64,000 nt of DNA from Flavobacterium hydrocarbonoxydans (GTDB lineage: Bacteria; Bacteroidota; Bacteroidia; Flavobacteriales; Flavobacteriaceae): contig NZ_WSTB01000001.1 of the NCBI RefSeq assembly GCF_009789235.1, positions 558,001 to 622,000 of the forward strand. The letters are read 5' to 3'. Below are positions 47,387 to 56,057 of this stretch, one piece after another. Each line of letters starts with the position of its first letter. The first letter of the stretch is position 1. The notes under the pieces are model-generated. The model saw nothing but the letters and a program-made list of their open reading frames with translations, did no database searches and was not told the origin of the DNA. Position numbers and translations under genes: made by a program.

Positions 47387-48667
47387 TTAAGATTCCTCCA
47401 TAGTCTGAAGTTCATTATTATCTTCCCATTGCCCCACCACTGAGGTAGCTAAAGCATTCCCTAAAACATTGGTCGCACTACGGAACATATCGCAAAAATG
47501 GTCTATTGGCAAGATTAAAGCAATTCCTTCAACCGGAATATCAAACATACCACAAGTAGCAGCAACTACTACCAAACTTGCTCTGGGTACACCCGCAATA
47601 CCTTTACTGGTTAACATCAAAACCAAAAGCATGACCATTTGCGTTCCTAAATCAAGATGAACTCCATACGCCTGTGCGATAAAAATACTCGCAAAAGTCA
47701 TGTACATCATACTTCCGTCAAGGTTAAAAGAATAACCAAGCGGCAACATAAACGAAACGATTCTGTCTTTTACACCAAACTCTTCTAATTGCTCTGTAAG
47801 CTTAGGAAAAACCGCCTCGCTGCTTGTGGTTCCAAAAGCAATTACTAATGGCCCAACAATACGTTTCAGCAATTCGTTCATTCTTCCTTTAAGGAAAATA
47901 TATCCAACCACTACCAAAATAACCCATAAAGAGCTAATTCCGATAAGGAAAGAACCAAAAAACTTGAAATAGGTAATCGCTAATTCCTGAAAATCTCTCA
48001 CGGCAAAAACGCCAGCAATAGCTCCAAATACCCCGATTGGAGCAAAGTTCATCACATAATTTACCATTTTAAGAACAATATGAGACGATTTATCAAGTGC
48101 ATTGATAACGGGTTTTACCGTATCTCCTAAAGAAGCCGCTGCTAACCCAAAAAAGATGGAGAAAATAACAATTTGTAAAATTTCATTGGTTGCCATTGCT
48201 TCGAATAAACTTTTAGGAACAATATGTTCTACAAAGTTTTCGAATGAAATAGATTGTGTTTTAGCCGTTACTTCTGAAGCCGTAGCCAAATCGACATGAC
48301 CTAATTTTAAACCCACTCCCGGCTCTAAAATATTTACATAAAATAAACCAATTAATAATGAAATAAAAGAAGCTGTAAAAAACCATCCCAGCGCTTTACC
48401 ACCAATTCTTCCTACTGCTTTTATATCGCCCAGTTTTGCAATTCCAACTACCAGAGTTGTAAAAACTAAAGGCGAAATAATCATTTGTACCAATCTGATA
48501 AAGATGGTGGCCAGCATTTTGATTTTGGCACTAAAAGATTGCGCTGCCTCAGGCGAAATCGAGTTGTGTAAAATGATGCCTAAAATAGCACCCAGAATCA
48601 TGGCAATTAAAATCTGCCCTGTTAATCCTGAAAAAAATGATTTTTTTTTGGTTTCTGTAACTTGCAT
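47387..48667 (-). CDS. Dicarboxylate/amino acid:cation symporter (DAACS family)
   Basis: The 426-residue inner-membrane protein belongs to the glutamate/aspartate/C4-dicarboxylate sodium or proton symporters (GltP/DctA/GltT). It has about eight membrane helices plus two re-entrant loops: IFIRLVQMIISPLVFTTLVVGIAKLGD, AFGTTSSEAVFPKLTEQLEEFGV (hairpin 1 serines), GYSFNLDGSMMYMTFASIFIAQ (the NMDGT-like motif of helix 7) and TSKGIAGVPRASLVVVAATC (hairpin 2). Exact substrate cannot be called. It lies convergent to the leader peptide gene, sharing its terminator. Confidence 0.92.
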   Translation of the reverse strand: MQVTETKKKSFFSGLTGQILIAMILGAILGIILHNSISPEAAQSFSAKIKMLATIFIRLVQMIISPLVFTTLVVGIAKLGDIKAVGRIGGKALGWFFTASFISLLIGLFYVNILEPGVGLKLGHVDLATASEVTAKTQSISFENFVEHIVPKSLFEAMATNEILQIVIFSIFFGLAAASLGDTVKPVINALDKSSHIVLKMVNYVMNFAPIGVFGAIAGVFAVRDFQELAITYFKFFGSFLIGISSLWVILVVVGYIFLKGRMNELLKRIVGPLVIAFGTTSSEAVFPKLTEQLEEFGVKDRIVSFMLPLGYSFNLDGSMMYMTFASIFIAQAYGVHLDLGTQMVMLLVLMLTSKGIAGVPRASLVVVAATCGMFDIPVEGIALILPIDHFCDMFRSATNVLGNALATSVVGQWEDNNELQTMEES

Positions 48668-48721
48668 TAACTTAGTTTTTGTTTAGTATTAAAATTAAGA
48701 CCCTCACTGCCTTAACCTCGT

Positions 48722-49780
48722 TTAGTAGGTTTTGTTGATTAAATAAAAATCAGCCAAAACTATCGCTGCCATTGCTTCTACAATGGGTACAGCGCGAGGA
48801 ACAACACATGGATCATGACGCCCTTTTCCTGTCATTGGCGTAATGTTTCCTTTATTATCTAATGAATCCTGCGTTTGCATAATAGTTGCAACTGGCTTGA
48901 AGGCTACTCTAAAATAAATATCCATTCCGTTGCTGATTCCTCCCTGAATTCCTCCGGAAAGATTGGTTTTTGTAGTTCCATCCGGATTGTACAAATCGTT
49001 GTGCTGGCTACCTTTCATTTCAGAACCTGAAAATCCGCTTCCGTATTCAAAACCTTTTACGGCATTTATAGAAAGCATTGCTTTTCCTAATTCGGCGTGT
49101 AATTTATCAAAAACAGGTTCTCCTAAACCTACAGGAACATTCTGAATTACGCATGAAACCACACCTCCAACAGTATCGCCCTGTTTGCGGATATCACGAA
49201 TATATTCTTCCATAACCGCTGCCGATTTTTCATCCGGACAACGAACAGGATTACTTTCTATTTTAGAAAAATCCAATTCCTGATAAGGTGTATCCAAATG
49301 AATTGGTCCTACAGAAGAAACGTAAGCATTAATTTTTATTTCGGGCAACATTTGCTTTGCAATAGCTCCTGCCACTACTCTGCTTGCTGTTTCGCGCGCA
49401 GAACTTCTTCCGCCACCGCGATAATCTCTAAAACCATATTTTTGATCATACACATAATCCGCATGACTTGGTCTGTAATTGTCTTTTATATGCGAGTAAT
49501 CATCCGATTTTTGGTTGGTATTCGGAATAATAAACCCAATTGGTGTTCCAGTAGTTTTTCCTTCAAAAATTCCTGATAAAAACTGAACTGCGTCCGGTTC
49601 TTTTCGTTGGGTAACAATTGCAGATTGTCCTGGTTTTCTGCGTGACATTTCAAACTCAATTGCTTCCAAATCAAGTTGTATTCCTGATGGACAGCCATCT
49701 ATAATTCCGCCTAAAGCTTCACCGTGAGACTCTCCAAATGTGGTTATTTTATATAGTGTTCCGTAGCTATTTCCTGCCAT
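48722..49780 (-). CDS. aroC: Chorismate synthase
   Basis: The enzyme converts EPSP to chorismate with reduced FMN, the last shared step of aromatic amino acid synthesis. From the ATG at 49780 it is 352 residues, beginning [20 protein letters not shown]. An ATG 18 bp further upstream lies inside a TATATTTG -7 box (49796-49803), so transcripts would start after it. Signatures are [39 protein letters not shown] and [17 protein letters not shown]. It is not in an aro cluster. Confidence 0.95.
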   Translation of the reverse strand: MAGNSYGTLYKITTFGESHGEALGGIIDGCPSGIQLDLEAIEFEMSRRKPGQSAIVTQRKEPDAVQFLSGIFEGKTTGTPIGFIIPNTNQKSDDYSHIKDNYRPSHADYVYDQKYGFRDYRGGGRSSARETASRVVAGAIAKQMLPEIKINAYVSSVGPIHLDTPYQELDFSKIESNPVRCPDEKSAAVMEEYIRDIRKQGDTVGGVVSCVIQNVPVGLGEPVFDKLHAELGKAMLSINAVKGFEYGSGFSGSEMKGSQHNDLYNPDGTTKTNLSGGIQGGISNGMDIYFRVAFKPVATIMQTQDSLDNKGNITPMTGKGRHDPCVVPRAVPIVEAMAAIVLADFYLINKTY

Positions 49781-49795
49781 TTTAATAGTTTTGAA

Positions 49796-49803
49796 CAAAT
49801 ATA
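49796..49803 (-). promoter_or_regulatory. -7 element of aroC
   Basis: The minus strand reads TATATTTG, overlapping the alternative start codon at 49798. It decides the start in favour of 49780 with a leader of about 10 nt. Confidence 0.5.
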
Positions 49804-49966
49804 TGTTTTATGACTTAAACTAAAAAATTAAAAGTTGTGATAATGACTTAAACCTCAATTTGAATTCCGTTACATTTTATTAAAACAGAAACACATTTCA
49901 TAACTATTTGGTAAAACCGGAATCAATTGATTATCGTTAATTTGGTAAACTTCAAATTACGAAAAA

Positions 49967-50791
49967 TTGAAAAAAAGAAATGTCGAACTGGTCATTATTT
50001 CGGATGTCCATTTAGGAACATACGGCAGTCACGCCAAAGAACTAAACAACTATCTTTCAAGCATTAAAGCAAAAACTTTAGTTTTAAACGGAGACATTAT
50101 CGATGCCTGGCAATTTAGAAAATCATACTTTCCAAAATCGCATTTAAAAGTTATTCAGCGCATTATCGGAATGGCTTCTAAAGGAACAAAAGTCTATTAT
50201 ATTACCGGAAATCACGACGAAATTCTTCGAAAATTCAGCGATATGAATATGGGAAATTTTGCTTTGGTTGATAAATTAGTTTTAGAATTAGACGATAAAA
50301 AAGCCTGGATTTTTCACGGAGATGTTTTTGATGCTTCCGTACAACACTCCAAATGGATTGCAAAACTGGGCGGCTTAGGATACGATTATTTAATTTTGAC
50401 AAACCGTTTCGCAAATTGGTGTTTATCAAAATTAGGGAGAGAACCTTACTCTTTTTCTAAAAAAATAAAAGCCAGCGTAAAAAAAGCGGTTAAATTTATT
50501 TCGGATTTTGAAACTACTGCTACCGATTTGGCAATCGAGAAAAATTATGATTATGTTATTTGTGGGCATATTCACGAACCAAAAATCATTCAAAAAGAAA
50601 ACAAACACGGCTCTACTTTATATCTAAATTCCGGAGACTGGATCGAAAACCTGACGGCTTTAGAATACCATAAAAAGCGTTGGAAACTCGCATCCTACTC
50701 GGATATGAACTTCACTGAAGAAGAAAATCTTTTTGAAATGGAAGATATTTTAACTTCGCAATTAATCACCTCAATTCTAAAGGAAAAGTAA
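49967..50791 (+). CDS. LpxH-like metallophosphatase (UDP-2,3-diacylglucosamine diphosphatase-like)
   Basis: The 274-residue calcineurin-like phosphatase starts at a TTG. Metal motifs are IISDVHLG (about 10-17), LVLNGDIIDAWQ (about 38-49), YYITGNHDE (about 76-84), FHGDVFD and ICGHIHEPKI. Many Bacteroidota have this family rather than classic LpxH, and it is a candidate for lipid A precursor cleavage at the inner membrane. There is no signal peptide. The start lacks a good ATG alternative. Confidence 0.85.
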   Translation: MKKRNVELVIISDVHLGTYGSHAKELNNYLSSIKAKTLVLNGDIIDAWQFRKSYFPKSHLKVIQRIIGMASKGTKVYYITGNHDEILRKFSDMNMGNFALVDKLVLELDDKKAWIFHGDVFDASVQHSKWIAKLGGLGYDYLILTNRFANWCLSKLGREPYSFSKKIKASVKKAVKFISDFETTATDLAIEKNYDYVICGHIHEPKIIQKENKHGSTLYLNSGDWIENLTALEYHKKRWKLASYSDMNFTEEENLFEMEDILTSQLITSILKEK

Positions 50792-50896
50792 TCTTTTAAT
50801 ACTGAACCACTTACTTGTTTATTATCTCATAATCACCGGAATTTGGGATTCTATTAACAATAAGTGTGAATTATATAACAATTTTCCGCAATTTTA

Positions 50897-50904
50897 TACG
50901 TTTG
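50897..50904 (+). promoter_or_regulatory. -7 element of the outer-membrane barrel gene
   Basis: TACGTTTG matches TAnnTTTG and gives a leader of about 40 nt. A -33 TTG is not visible at the correct spacing. Confidence 0.4.
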
Positions 50905-50948
50905 ATTTTAACACTAATTGTAAATTTGAATTAAAATTTAATCAACTT

Positions 50949-51446
50949 ATGAAAAAAATTATTTTATCTGCCCTTATGCTATTAGGATTAGCATTTACGG
51001 CACAATCTCAGGAAATAGCTAAAAATGCCTTAGGTTTACGTTTAGGTAGTAACGACGGTTTTGGTGCCGAAGTTTCATACCAAAGAGGACTGTCAAAAAA
51101 CAACCGTTTAGAGTTTGACTTAGGTTGGAGAGACAGTAATCATGTAGATGCAATAAAAGCAGTAGGTCTTTATCAATGGGTTTGGAACATTGACGAAGGA
51201 TTCAACTGGTATGCGGGTGTTGGAGCTGGTTTAGCTGCATGGGATTATGACTATGATGGTCCTGGTTATCATGATGATCATAGCGGAACATACGTTTTTG
51301 CAGCAGGTGATATTGGTATAGAATATGGTTTCAAAAATGTGCCAATTTTACTGTCATTAGATGCTAGACCTGAAATTGGTTCAGGCTATTATGACGATGA
51401 CAACTTTGGTTTCGACGTAGGATTTGGAGTAAAATTCAAATTCTAA
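50949..51446 (+). CDS. Small outer-membrane beta-barrel protein
   Basis: The 165-residue protein has a signal peptide (KKIILSALMLLGLAFTAQSQ, cut near residue 20) and alternating strands rich in Gly and aromatics, such as FGAEVSYQRGLSKNNRLEFDLGWRD and WYAGVGAGLAAWDYDYDG. It ends FGVKFKF with a terminal aromatic, as expected for the BAM-folded barrels. A central Asp/His/Tyr-rich loop (DYDYDGPGYHDDHSG) may bind cations. Function is unknown. A strong terminator follows. Confidence 0.85.
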   Translation: MKKIILSALMLLGLAFTAQSQEIAKNALGLRLGSNDGFGAEVSYQRGLSKNNRLEFDLGWRDSNHVDAIKAVGLYQWVWNIDEGFNWYAGVGAGLAAWDYDYDGPGYHDDHSGTYVFAAGDIGIEYGFKNVPILLSLDARPEIGSGYYDDDNFGFDVGFGVKFKF

Positions 51447-51476
51447 AAATAAAGTAAAAAATAATTGTAGAGAAAT

Positions 51477-51499
51477 TCCCGTCGTTTTGAACGACGGGA
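51477..51499 (+). terminator. Terminator after the barrel gene
   Basis: TCCCGTCGTT and AACGACGGGA form a perfect 10-bp stem with a 3-nt loop and eight Ts. Confidence 0.9.
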
Positions 51500-51534
51500 T
51501 TTTTTTTGCTTCAAACTTTTTGTTATTTTTTTAA

Positions 51535-51790
51535 CCGCAAAGGGCGCAAGGTTTTTTCTTTTTGCTTTCTACAAAACGCAAAGTTCGCAAAGCTTTGTCT
51601 TTTTCAAGAAAAACTTTGCGAACCCAACTTTAATTTATTTTAGCCACAGATTTATAGGATTCGAAGGATTATAAAACATAAATTAATGACCCTTACAAAG
51701 AAAATTTGCCCTTTTTATGATCAATCTAAAATCTGCTGAATCTGCGTGAAACTAATTTACTTTTCTTTAATCATTGCGTCTTTTGCGGTC
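51535..51790. repeat. Degenerate dispersed repeat region (ACCGCAAAG type)
   Basis: This 355-bp gene-free stretch (51447-51801) contains AACCGCAAAGGGCGCAAGG, ACGCAAAGTTCGCAAAG, a hairpin GTTCGCAAAG/CTTTGCGAAC (51583-51592 with 51614-51623), GCCACAGATTTATAGGATT and AATCTGCTGAATCTGCGTGA, and ends with TTGCGGTCAAATAAA. Such strings recur between genes in many Bacteroidota genomes. No ORF is credible. Confidence 0.7.
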
Positions 51791-51801
51791 AAATAAAACG
51801 A

Positions 51802-52230
51802 TTACTTAACAATAATCTCTTTCTTCGAATTTACTTTTACAACCGTATAAGGATACGTAATCACCTGCATAGTCATAGCATCCTGAGCCGGACTGAATTC
51901 TTTTACCGTAATAATGATATTCTTATCGGTTTCTTCTACTTTTTCAACTCCTATCGAATAGCCACCGGTGCTTTTTTCGCCCATATTCAAAATTACATAA
52001 TTGGATTTTTTAATATCATCCTGCTTCATTTTATCCTTTAACAACGGATCGTTCTGAAGCATCACAATTTCATTTGGCTCACTCAAAATTTCGAAAAAAC
52101 GAATATTTCCACCGCCATCAGTCTGGGTAGTTAAAATTTCATACAACTTATCAGAACCCGCATCTGCAGATTTACCAGCCCCGCAGGACATCAAAACAAA
52201 AATTGCTACAACCGAAATTACTTTTTTCAT
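51802..52230 (-). CDS. PrcB-like lipoprotein
   Basis: The 142-residue protein has a lipobox LMSC (lipidated C16), a low-complexity start GAGKSADAGSDK, and a C-terminal region YVILNMGEKSTGGYSIGVEKVEETDKNIIITVKEFSPAQDAMTMQVITYPYTVVKV that matches the PrcB C-terminal domain. In spirochaetes PrcB binds a surface protease; here a partner is unknown. It starts 16 bp after bshA and is probably cotranscribed with it. Confidence 0.82.
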   Translation of the reverse strand: MKKVISVVAIFVLMSCGAGKSADAGSDKLYEILTTQTDGGGNIRFFEILSEPNEIVMLQNDPLLKDKMKQDDIKKSNYVILNMGEKSTGGYSIGVEKVEETDKNIIITVKEFSPAQDAMTMQVITYPYTVVKVNSKKEIIVK

Positions 52231-52246
52231 CTCTACTTTTTATAAA

Positions 52247-53392
52247 TTAATGTTTCTCATGTTTATAATCGTCAATAGCTCTTTCGTACAACGCTTCATA
52301 TTTAGGCAGGATATTTTTAATATCAAACTTACTGGCCACTTCCAGCGCATTTGCCTTAAACTGATTTAGGACAGTATCATCTTTCAGAATTTTAATCGCA
52401 TTTTCAGCCATTTCTTCCACATTCCCTACATTACTCAAATAACCGGAGAAACCATCAAAATTCACTTCTGGCAAACCTCCTGAGTTACTCGAAATCACCG
52501 GAACACCACAAGCCATTGCCTCTAAAGCCGCCAATCCAAAACTTTCAGTCTCTGACGGTAGCAAAAACAAATCGGTCAAAAGCAAAATCTTATCAATTTC
52601 ATGGCTGTTTCCAAAGAAAATTACTTTATCATAAATCCCCAATTCCTGACATAAAATCTCGGCTTTTTCTTTTTCAGGGCCATCACCCACCATCATCAAT
52701 TTCGATGGAATTACTTTCTGCACATTATAGAAAATCTTAATAATATCCGGAATACGTTTTACCTTTCTAAAGTTACTGATGTGTGTAATAATACGCTCAT
52801 TTTCCTTCGCCATCACATTACGATGACAAGGTGCCAGCGGATCTTTTTTCACCTTATCCAATTCGATAAAATTCGGAATCACCTTAATTTTATTCTTGAT
52901 TTTGAATAATTTCAGCGTATCCTCTTTCAGACTCTGCGAAACCGAAGTCACATAATCCGATTTATTAATGCTAAAAGTCACCGCCGGCTTATAAAACGGA
53001 TGATTCCCCACCAGCGTAATATCAGTCCCGTGCAAAGTCGTAATCATCGGAAGATTAATTCCTTCGTTCTTCAGCATTTGCTTCGCCATATACCCCGCGT
53101 AAGCATGCGGAATCGCGTAATGCACGTGCAAAACTTCAATTTTATAAAGCTTCACCATATCAACCAGTTTGCTGGACAAAGCCAACTCATACGGCTGATA
53201 ATGAAACAACGGATATTCCGGAACGTTTACTTCGTGATAATGTACATTAGGGTTCAAAAGTGCCAGCCTCACCGGCTGACTATAGGTGATAAAGTGTATT
53301 TCGTGTCCGCGTCTGGCTAATTCAAGGCCTAATTCTGTAGCCACAACTCCACTACCTCCAAAAGTAGGATAACAAACTATTGCTATTTTCAT
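52247..53392 (-). CDS. bshA: N-acetyl-alpha-D-glucosaminyl L-malate synthase BshA (bacillithiol synthesis)
   Basis: The 381-residue GT4-family glycosyltransferase transfers GlcNAc from UDP-GlcNAc to L-malate, the first step of bacillithiol synthesis. The start MKIAIVCYPTFGGSGVVATELG and EIHFITYSQPVRL are typical of BshA. The nucleotide-sugar site includes HISNFRKVKRIPDI and PSETESFGLAALEAMACGVPVISSNSGGLPEV. bshB and bshC are not in the window. A TATTTTTG -7 box lies at 53421-53428 on the minus strand. Confidence 0.94.
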   Translation of the reverse strand: MKIAIVCYPTFGGSGVVATELGLELARRGHEIHFITYSQPVRLALLNPNVHYHEVNVPEYPLFHYQPYELALSSKLVDMVKLYKIEVLHVHYAIPHAYAGYMAKQMLKNEGINLPMITTLHGTDITLVGNHPFYKPAVTFSINKSDYVTSVSQSLKEDTLKLFKIKNKIKVIPNFIELDKVKKDPLAPCHRNVMAKENERIITHISNFRKVKRIPDIIKIFYNVQKVIPSKLMMVGDGPEKEKAEILCQELGIYDKVIFFGNSHEIDKILLLTDLFLLPSETESFGLAALEAMACGVPVISSNSGGLPEVNFDGFSGYLSNVGNVEEMAENAIKILKDDTVLNQFKANALEVASKFDIKNILPKYEALYERAIDDYKHEKH

Positions 53393-53550
53393 GTAAAAAA
53401 TTTAGTACTACGAAAGTACTCAAAAATAGCGTTTGATTGGAGTTTTGAAATGTTAGAATTTTCAGAAAATTACAGTTTTAATTTGCTGCCAAATGCAAAG
53501 CCTACAACTTTTTCATTTTTTAATTTTAGAAGCAGAAACCATTTATTTCC

Positions 53551-53878
53551 AAAAGAACGTCTGGTCCTGCTATCCGTTACAATCTTTTGTGCCGAACCCC
53601 GGCACAAAAGGATTTTCACTTCTATCAGGGCTAAATTAGAGGTTTTTTGTTTTCATAAGAAACTATTGCCCGAAACAAATCCACAGCGTTTGTCATTCCG
53701 TAGGAGTCCCTAAATGCAATGATTTACCCTTGCGGAGATTCCTCCGGAATGACAAACTAGCCGATAACTTTCTTATGAAAACGGATGCCCTAGCCCCGAT
53801 AGAAGTGGAAATCCTTTTGTTTTTTTCTTTAAAAAACAAAAGATTGCAACGGATAGCGGGATTAGCTCCTGAAAAAAA
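53551..53878. repeat. Nested dispersed repeats: R1 (inverted) - R2 - R1
   Basis: An inverted R1 copy (53551-53668), one R2 hairpin (53689-53757, TTTGTCATTCCG...CGGAATGACAAA) and a direct R1 copy (53775-53878) lie in a row. The two R1 copies face each other and share the outer sequences TTTTCATAAGAAA and TTTCTTATGAAAA, making a large inverted repeat around R2. The gap 53393-54022 otherwise shows only the bshA promoter and the next terminator. ORFs here come from the repeats. Confidence 0.82.
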
Positions 53879-53972
53879 GATTTGATTTTATCATAGAAAT
53901 CGGAATAACAAAACAAACCGGAAACTTCAAACCTGAAACCTGAAACAAAATCAAACAACTCATTCCACAAAA

Positions 53973-54002
53973 AAAGGCATAAAACCTAAATTTCATGCCT
54001 TT
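53973..54002 (-). terminator. Terminator of the 54023 gene
   Basis: AAAGGCAT and ATGCCTTT form an 8-bp stem, followed on the minus strand by a run of Ts. Confidence 0.65.
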
Positions 54003-54022
54003 CAAATATATTGATTTTTACC

Positions 54023-54505
54023 TTAGAAAAACCTGCTATGCCAGCTATCCGCAGCAGGAACTTCCCAGGATTCGTTGTATTCTTCTATATTGTTTACCAG
54101 ATTATTAAAAACAATCGTATTCTCAGAAACCGATTTGTCTTTTACCATTTTCTTGAAATCAATTAATGGTTTGTGCGCAATATGTTCTCCGAGTTTAAAA
54201 GTGACGTTCATTTTGTCTAGTAAATCAACGTTATATTTTTTCTCTAAACTCTGGATAAATTCAACAGAACTATCGATTGAACAACCAGTAGCCGCTTGCA
54301 CATCCTGATTTACAGCCAGAATAATAAAACGGTTGTATTTCAACTCGTATGAAGCTTCAAGACTTGTTCCGTGCGCAGCCCAACCCTCAATAAATGTTTT
54401 TAGGTCGGCTTCTATTTCAGAAAATTCTTCCTCAGAAAATTTTCTGTTCGATTGATAAATCCAAATTCTGGACTCACCAGGTAAATTTTCAAAAGGTACG
54501 TACAT
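54023..54505 (-). CDS. Conserved Bacteroidota cytoplasmic protein, unknown function
   Basis: The 160-residue protein begins MYVPFENLPGESRIWIYQSNRKFS and includes FIEGWAAHGTSLEASYELKYNRFIILAVNQDVQAATGCSIDSSVEFIQSLEKKYNVDLLD. Homologues are often automatically named 'ABC transporter ATPase', but no Walker A, Walker B or LSGG motif is present, so that name is wrong. The motif ATGCSIDSS with a conserved cysteine may be a functional site. It is the last gene of a minus-strand run with the Fe-S genes. Confidence 0.82.
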   Translation of the reverse strand: MYVPFENLPGESRIWIYQSNRKFSEEEFSEIEADLKTFIEGWAAHGTSLEASYELKYNRFIILAVNQDVQAATGCSIDSSVEFIQSLEKKYNVDLLDKMNVTFKLGEHIAHKPLIDFKKMVKDKSVSENTIVFNNLVNNIEEYNESWEVPAADSWHSRFF

Positions 54506-54565
54506 TTTTAATTTTAGATTTTAGATTGTTGATTTTAGATTTCTGAAAAGTTTCAAGTTTCAAAA

Positions 54566-55171
54566 TTATTCTTTTTCTAAACTTCTCAATACTTTGAAAT
54601 TTCTAAATTCTTTTGCTTTAGAATCAAATAACTCAATTTCAGTGTAACTTGCTTTTAACTTATCCTTTTTCTTCAATTCATCATTAGTTATCAAAGAGGC
54701 CGTGTCAAAATAATCTAATAAAAAAAGTGTATAATTTCTACCATTTTTATCCTTCAACTGTAATGATATAAATTGATCAACTTTAATATCGGTCACTTCG
54801 CCAGAAACAAAAATATCTTCTTCTACTTCTTCTTCATTACTTTGACTTTGCGAACTTTTTCCAATTTCCAAAATCATTGAGGGACAAAAAGACATCATTT
54901 TCATGGCTACATTTTCGCCAAGTTTTGTCATTCCTTCTTTATCTGAAAAGTTTATTTTTTCATTTTCCTTAAACTCTGCACTATGGGTTGTATAACTTTG
55001 AATCATACATAATCCAATCTCAGTTTTTAAATCCTGATCAGACAGATTAGAGAAATCACTTTTTTTAGTTTCTAAACAAGTACACGTCTCTTTAGCTAAA
55101 GTATCCAGTATATCCTGAGAAAACACAGGTGCATTAAATAATAAAATTAAGGCAAAAAATATTTTTCTCAT
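54566..55171 (-). CDS. Exported protein of unknown function
   Basis: From the ATG at 55171 the protein is 201 residues beginning MRKIFFALILLFNAPVFSQ, a clean signal peptide; an ATG 36 bp upstream would overlap the preceding gene and hide the signal. It contains CTCLETKKSD near residue 29-38 and LCMIQSY, so up to four cysteines sit in the first part, then an acidic linker (EEEVEEDIFVSG) and an OB-like beta domain (EVTDIKVDQFISLQLKDKNGRNYTLFLLDYFD). It starts 1 bp after the stop of the upstream Fe-S gene, implying cotranscription. Confidence 0.78.
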   Translation of the reverse strand: MRKIFFALILLFNAPVFSQDILDTLAKETCTCLETKKSDFSNLSDQDLKTEIGLCMIQSYTTHSAEFKENEKINFSDKEGMTKLGENVAMKMMSFCPSMILEIGKSSQSQSNEEEVEEDIFVSGEVTDIKVDQFISLQLKDKNGRNYTLFLLDYFDTASLITNDELKKKDKLKASYTEIELFDSKAKEFRNFKVLRSLEKE

Positions 55172-55172
55172 A

Positions 55173-55964
55173 TTACAAATCCTGTGCATTAGCGATAAGC
55201 TCCGCAATATCCATTACTTTTACCTGTCCTTCTTTCTCTTGGTGTTTGATTCCATCTGTTAGCATCGTATTGCAAAACGGGCAACCAGCTGCAATAATAT
55301 CAGGCTGAACTTCCAAAGCATCTTCGGTACGCAATACGTTTACCTCTTTATTTCCTGGCTCAGCATCTTTAAACATTTGTGCTCCACCGGCTCCACAGCA
55401 TAAACCATTGGCTTTAGAACGTTTCATTTCGACCAATTCAACATCCAATTTCTGAATCAAATCTCTTGGTGCTTCGTAAATTTTATTTGCTCTTCCTAAA
55501 TAACAAGGATCGTGAAAAGTAATTTTCTTTCCTTTAAACTGACCTCCTTCAATACTTAATCTTCCATCATCAAGCAATGATTTTAAGAATTCGGTATGGT
55601 GAATAACTTCGTATTGACCTCCTAACTCAGGATATTCATTTTTTAAAGTATTAAAACAATGCGGACAAGCCGTCACAATTTTTTTAGCTTCATACGCATT
55701 CAAAACCTCGATATTCATCATGGCCTGCATCTGAAACAAAAATTCGTTTCCAGCTCGTTTTGCCGGATCTCCAGTACAGCTTTCCTCAGTACCTAAAACC
55801 GCAAAAGAAACATCTGTACGATTTAATATTCGTACAAAGGCTTTTGTAATTTTCTTTGCTCTATCATCAAAACTTCCAGCGCAACCTACCCAAAATAACA
55901 CTTCTGGTTGTTTACCCTGAGCTAGCATTTCAGCCATTGTTGGCACTACTAAACTTTCTGACAT
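55173..55964 (-). CDS. CCG-domain (Fe-S) oxidoreductase, HdrB/GlpC-like
   Basis: The 263-residue protein has two CCG (cysteine-rich) domains as in heterodisulfide reductase subunit B and lactate/glycerol-3-P dehydrogenase C subunits: VTACPHCFNTLKNEYPEL and CYLGRANKIYEAPRDLI..GLCCGAGGAQMF, then AGCPFCNTML. It should hold an unusual Fe-S centre and take electrons from its neighbour at 56058-57395, the membrane ferredoxin partner. The physiological donor and acceptor are unknown. The gap between the two genes is 93 bp. Confidence 0.9.
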   Translation of the reverse strand: MSESLVVPTMAEMLAQGKQPEVLFWVGCAGSFDDRAKKITKAFVRILNRTDVSFAVLGTEESCTGDPAKRAGNEFLFQMQAMMNIEVLNAYEAKKIVTACPHCFNTLKNEYPELGGQYEVIHHTEFLKSLLDDGRLSIEGGQFKGKKITFHDPCYLGRANKIYEAPRDLIQKLDVELVEMKRSKANGLCCGAGGAQMFKDAEPGNKEVNVLRTEDALEVQPDIIAAGCPFCNTMLTDGIKHQEKEGQVKVMDIAELIANAQDL

Positions 55965-56057
55965 TGTATTTTTGTTTAAAGTTTAAAGTTTCATGTATAA
56001 CCTGAAACTTTAATTATGTGTTTTAACTATTTAATCGATTAAATCAATTAAACCATT

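Noticed and set aside
53450..53713. 87-residue ORF on the plus strand
   Set aside because: It runs through R1 and R2 repeat copies with no signal, family motif or start context.
54023..54505. ABC transporter ATPase identity
   Set aside because: No Walker A, Walker B or signature motif is present; the common database name appears to be an error.
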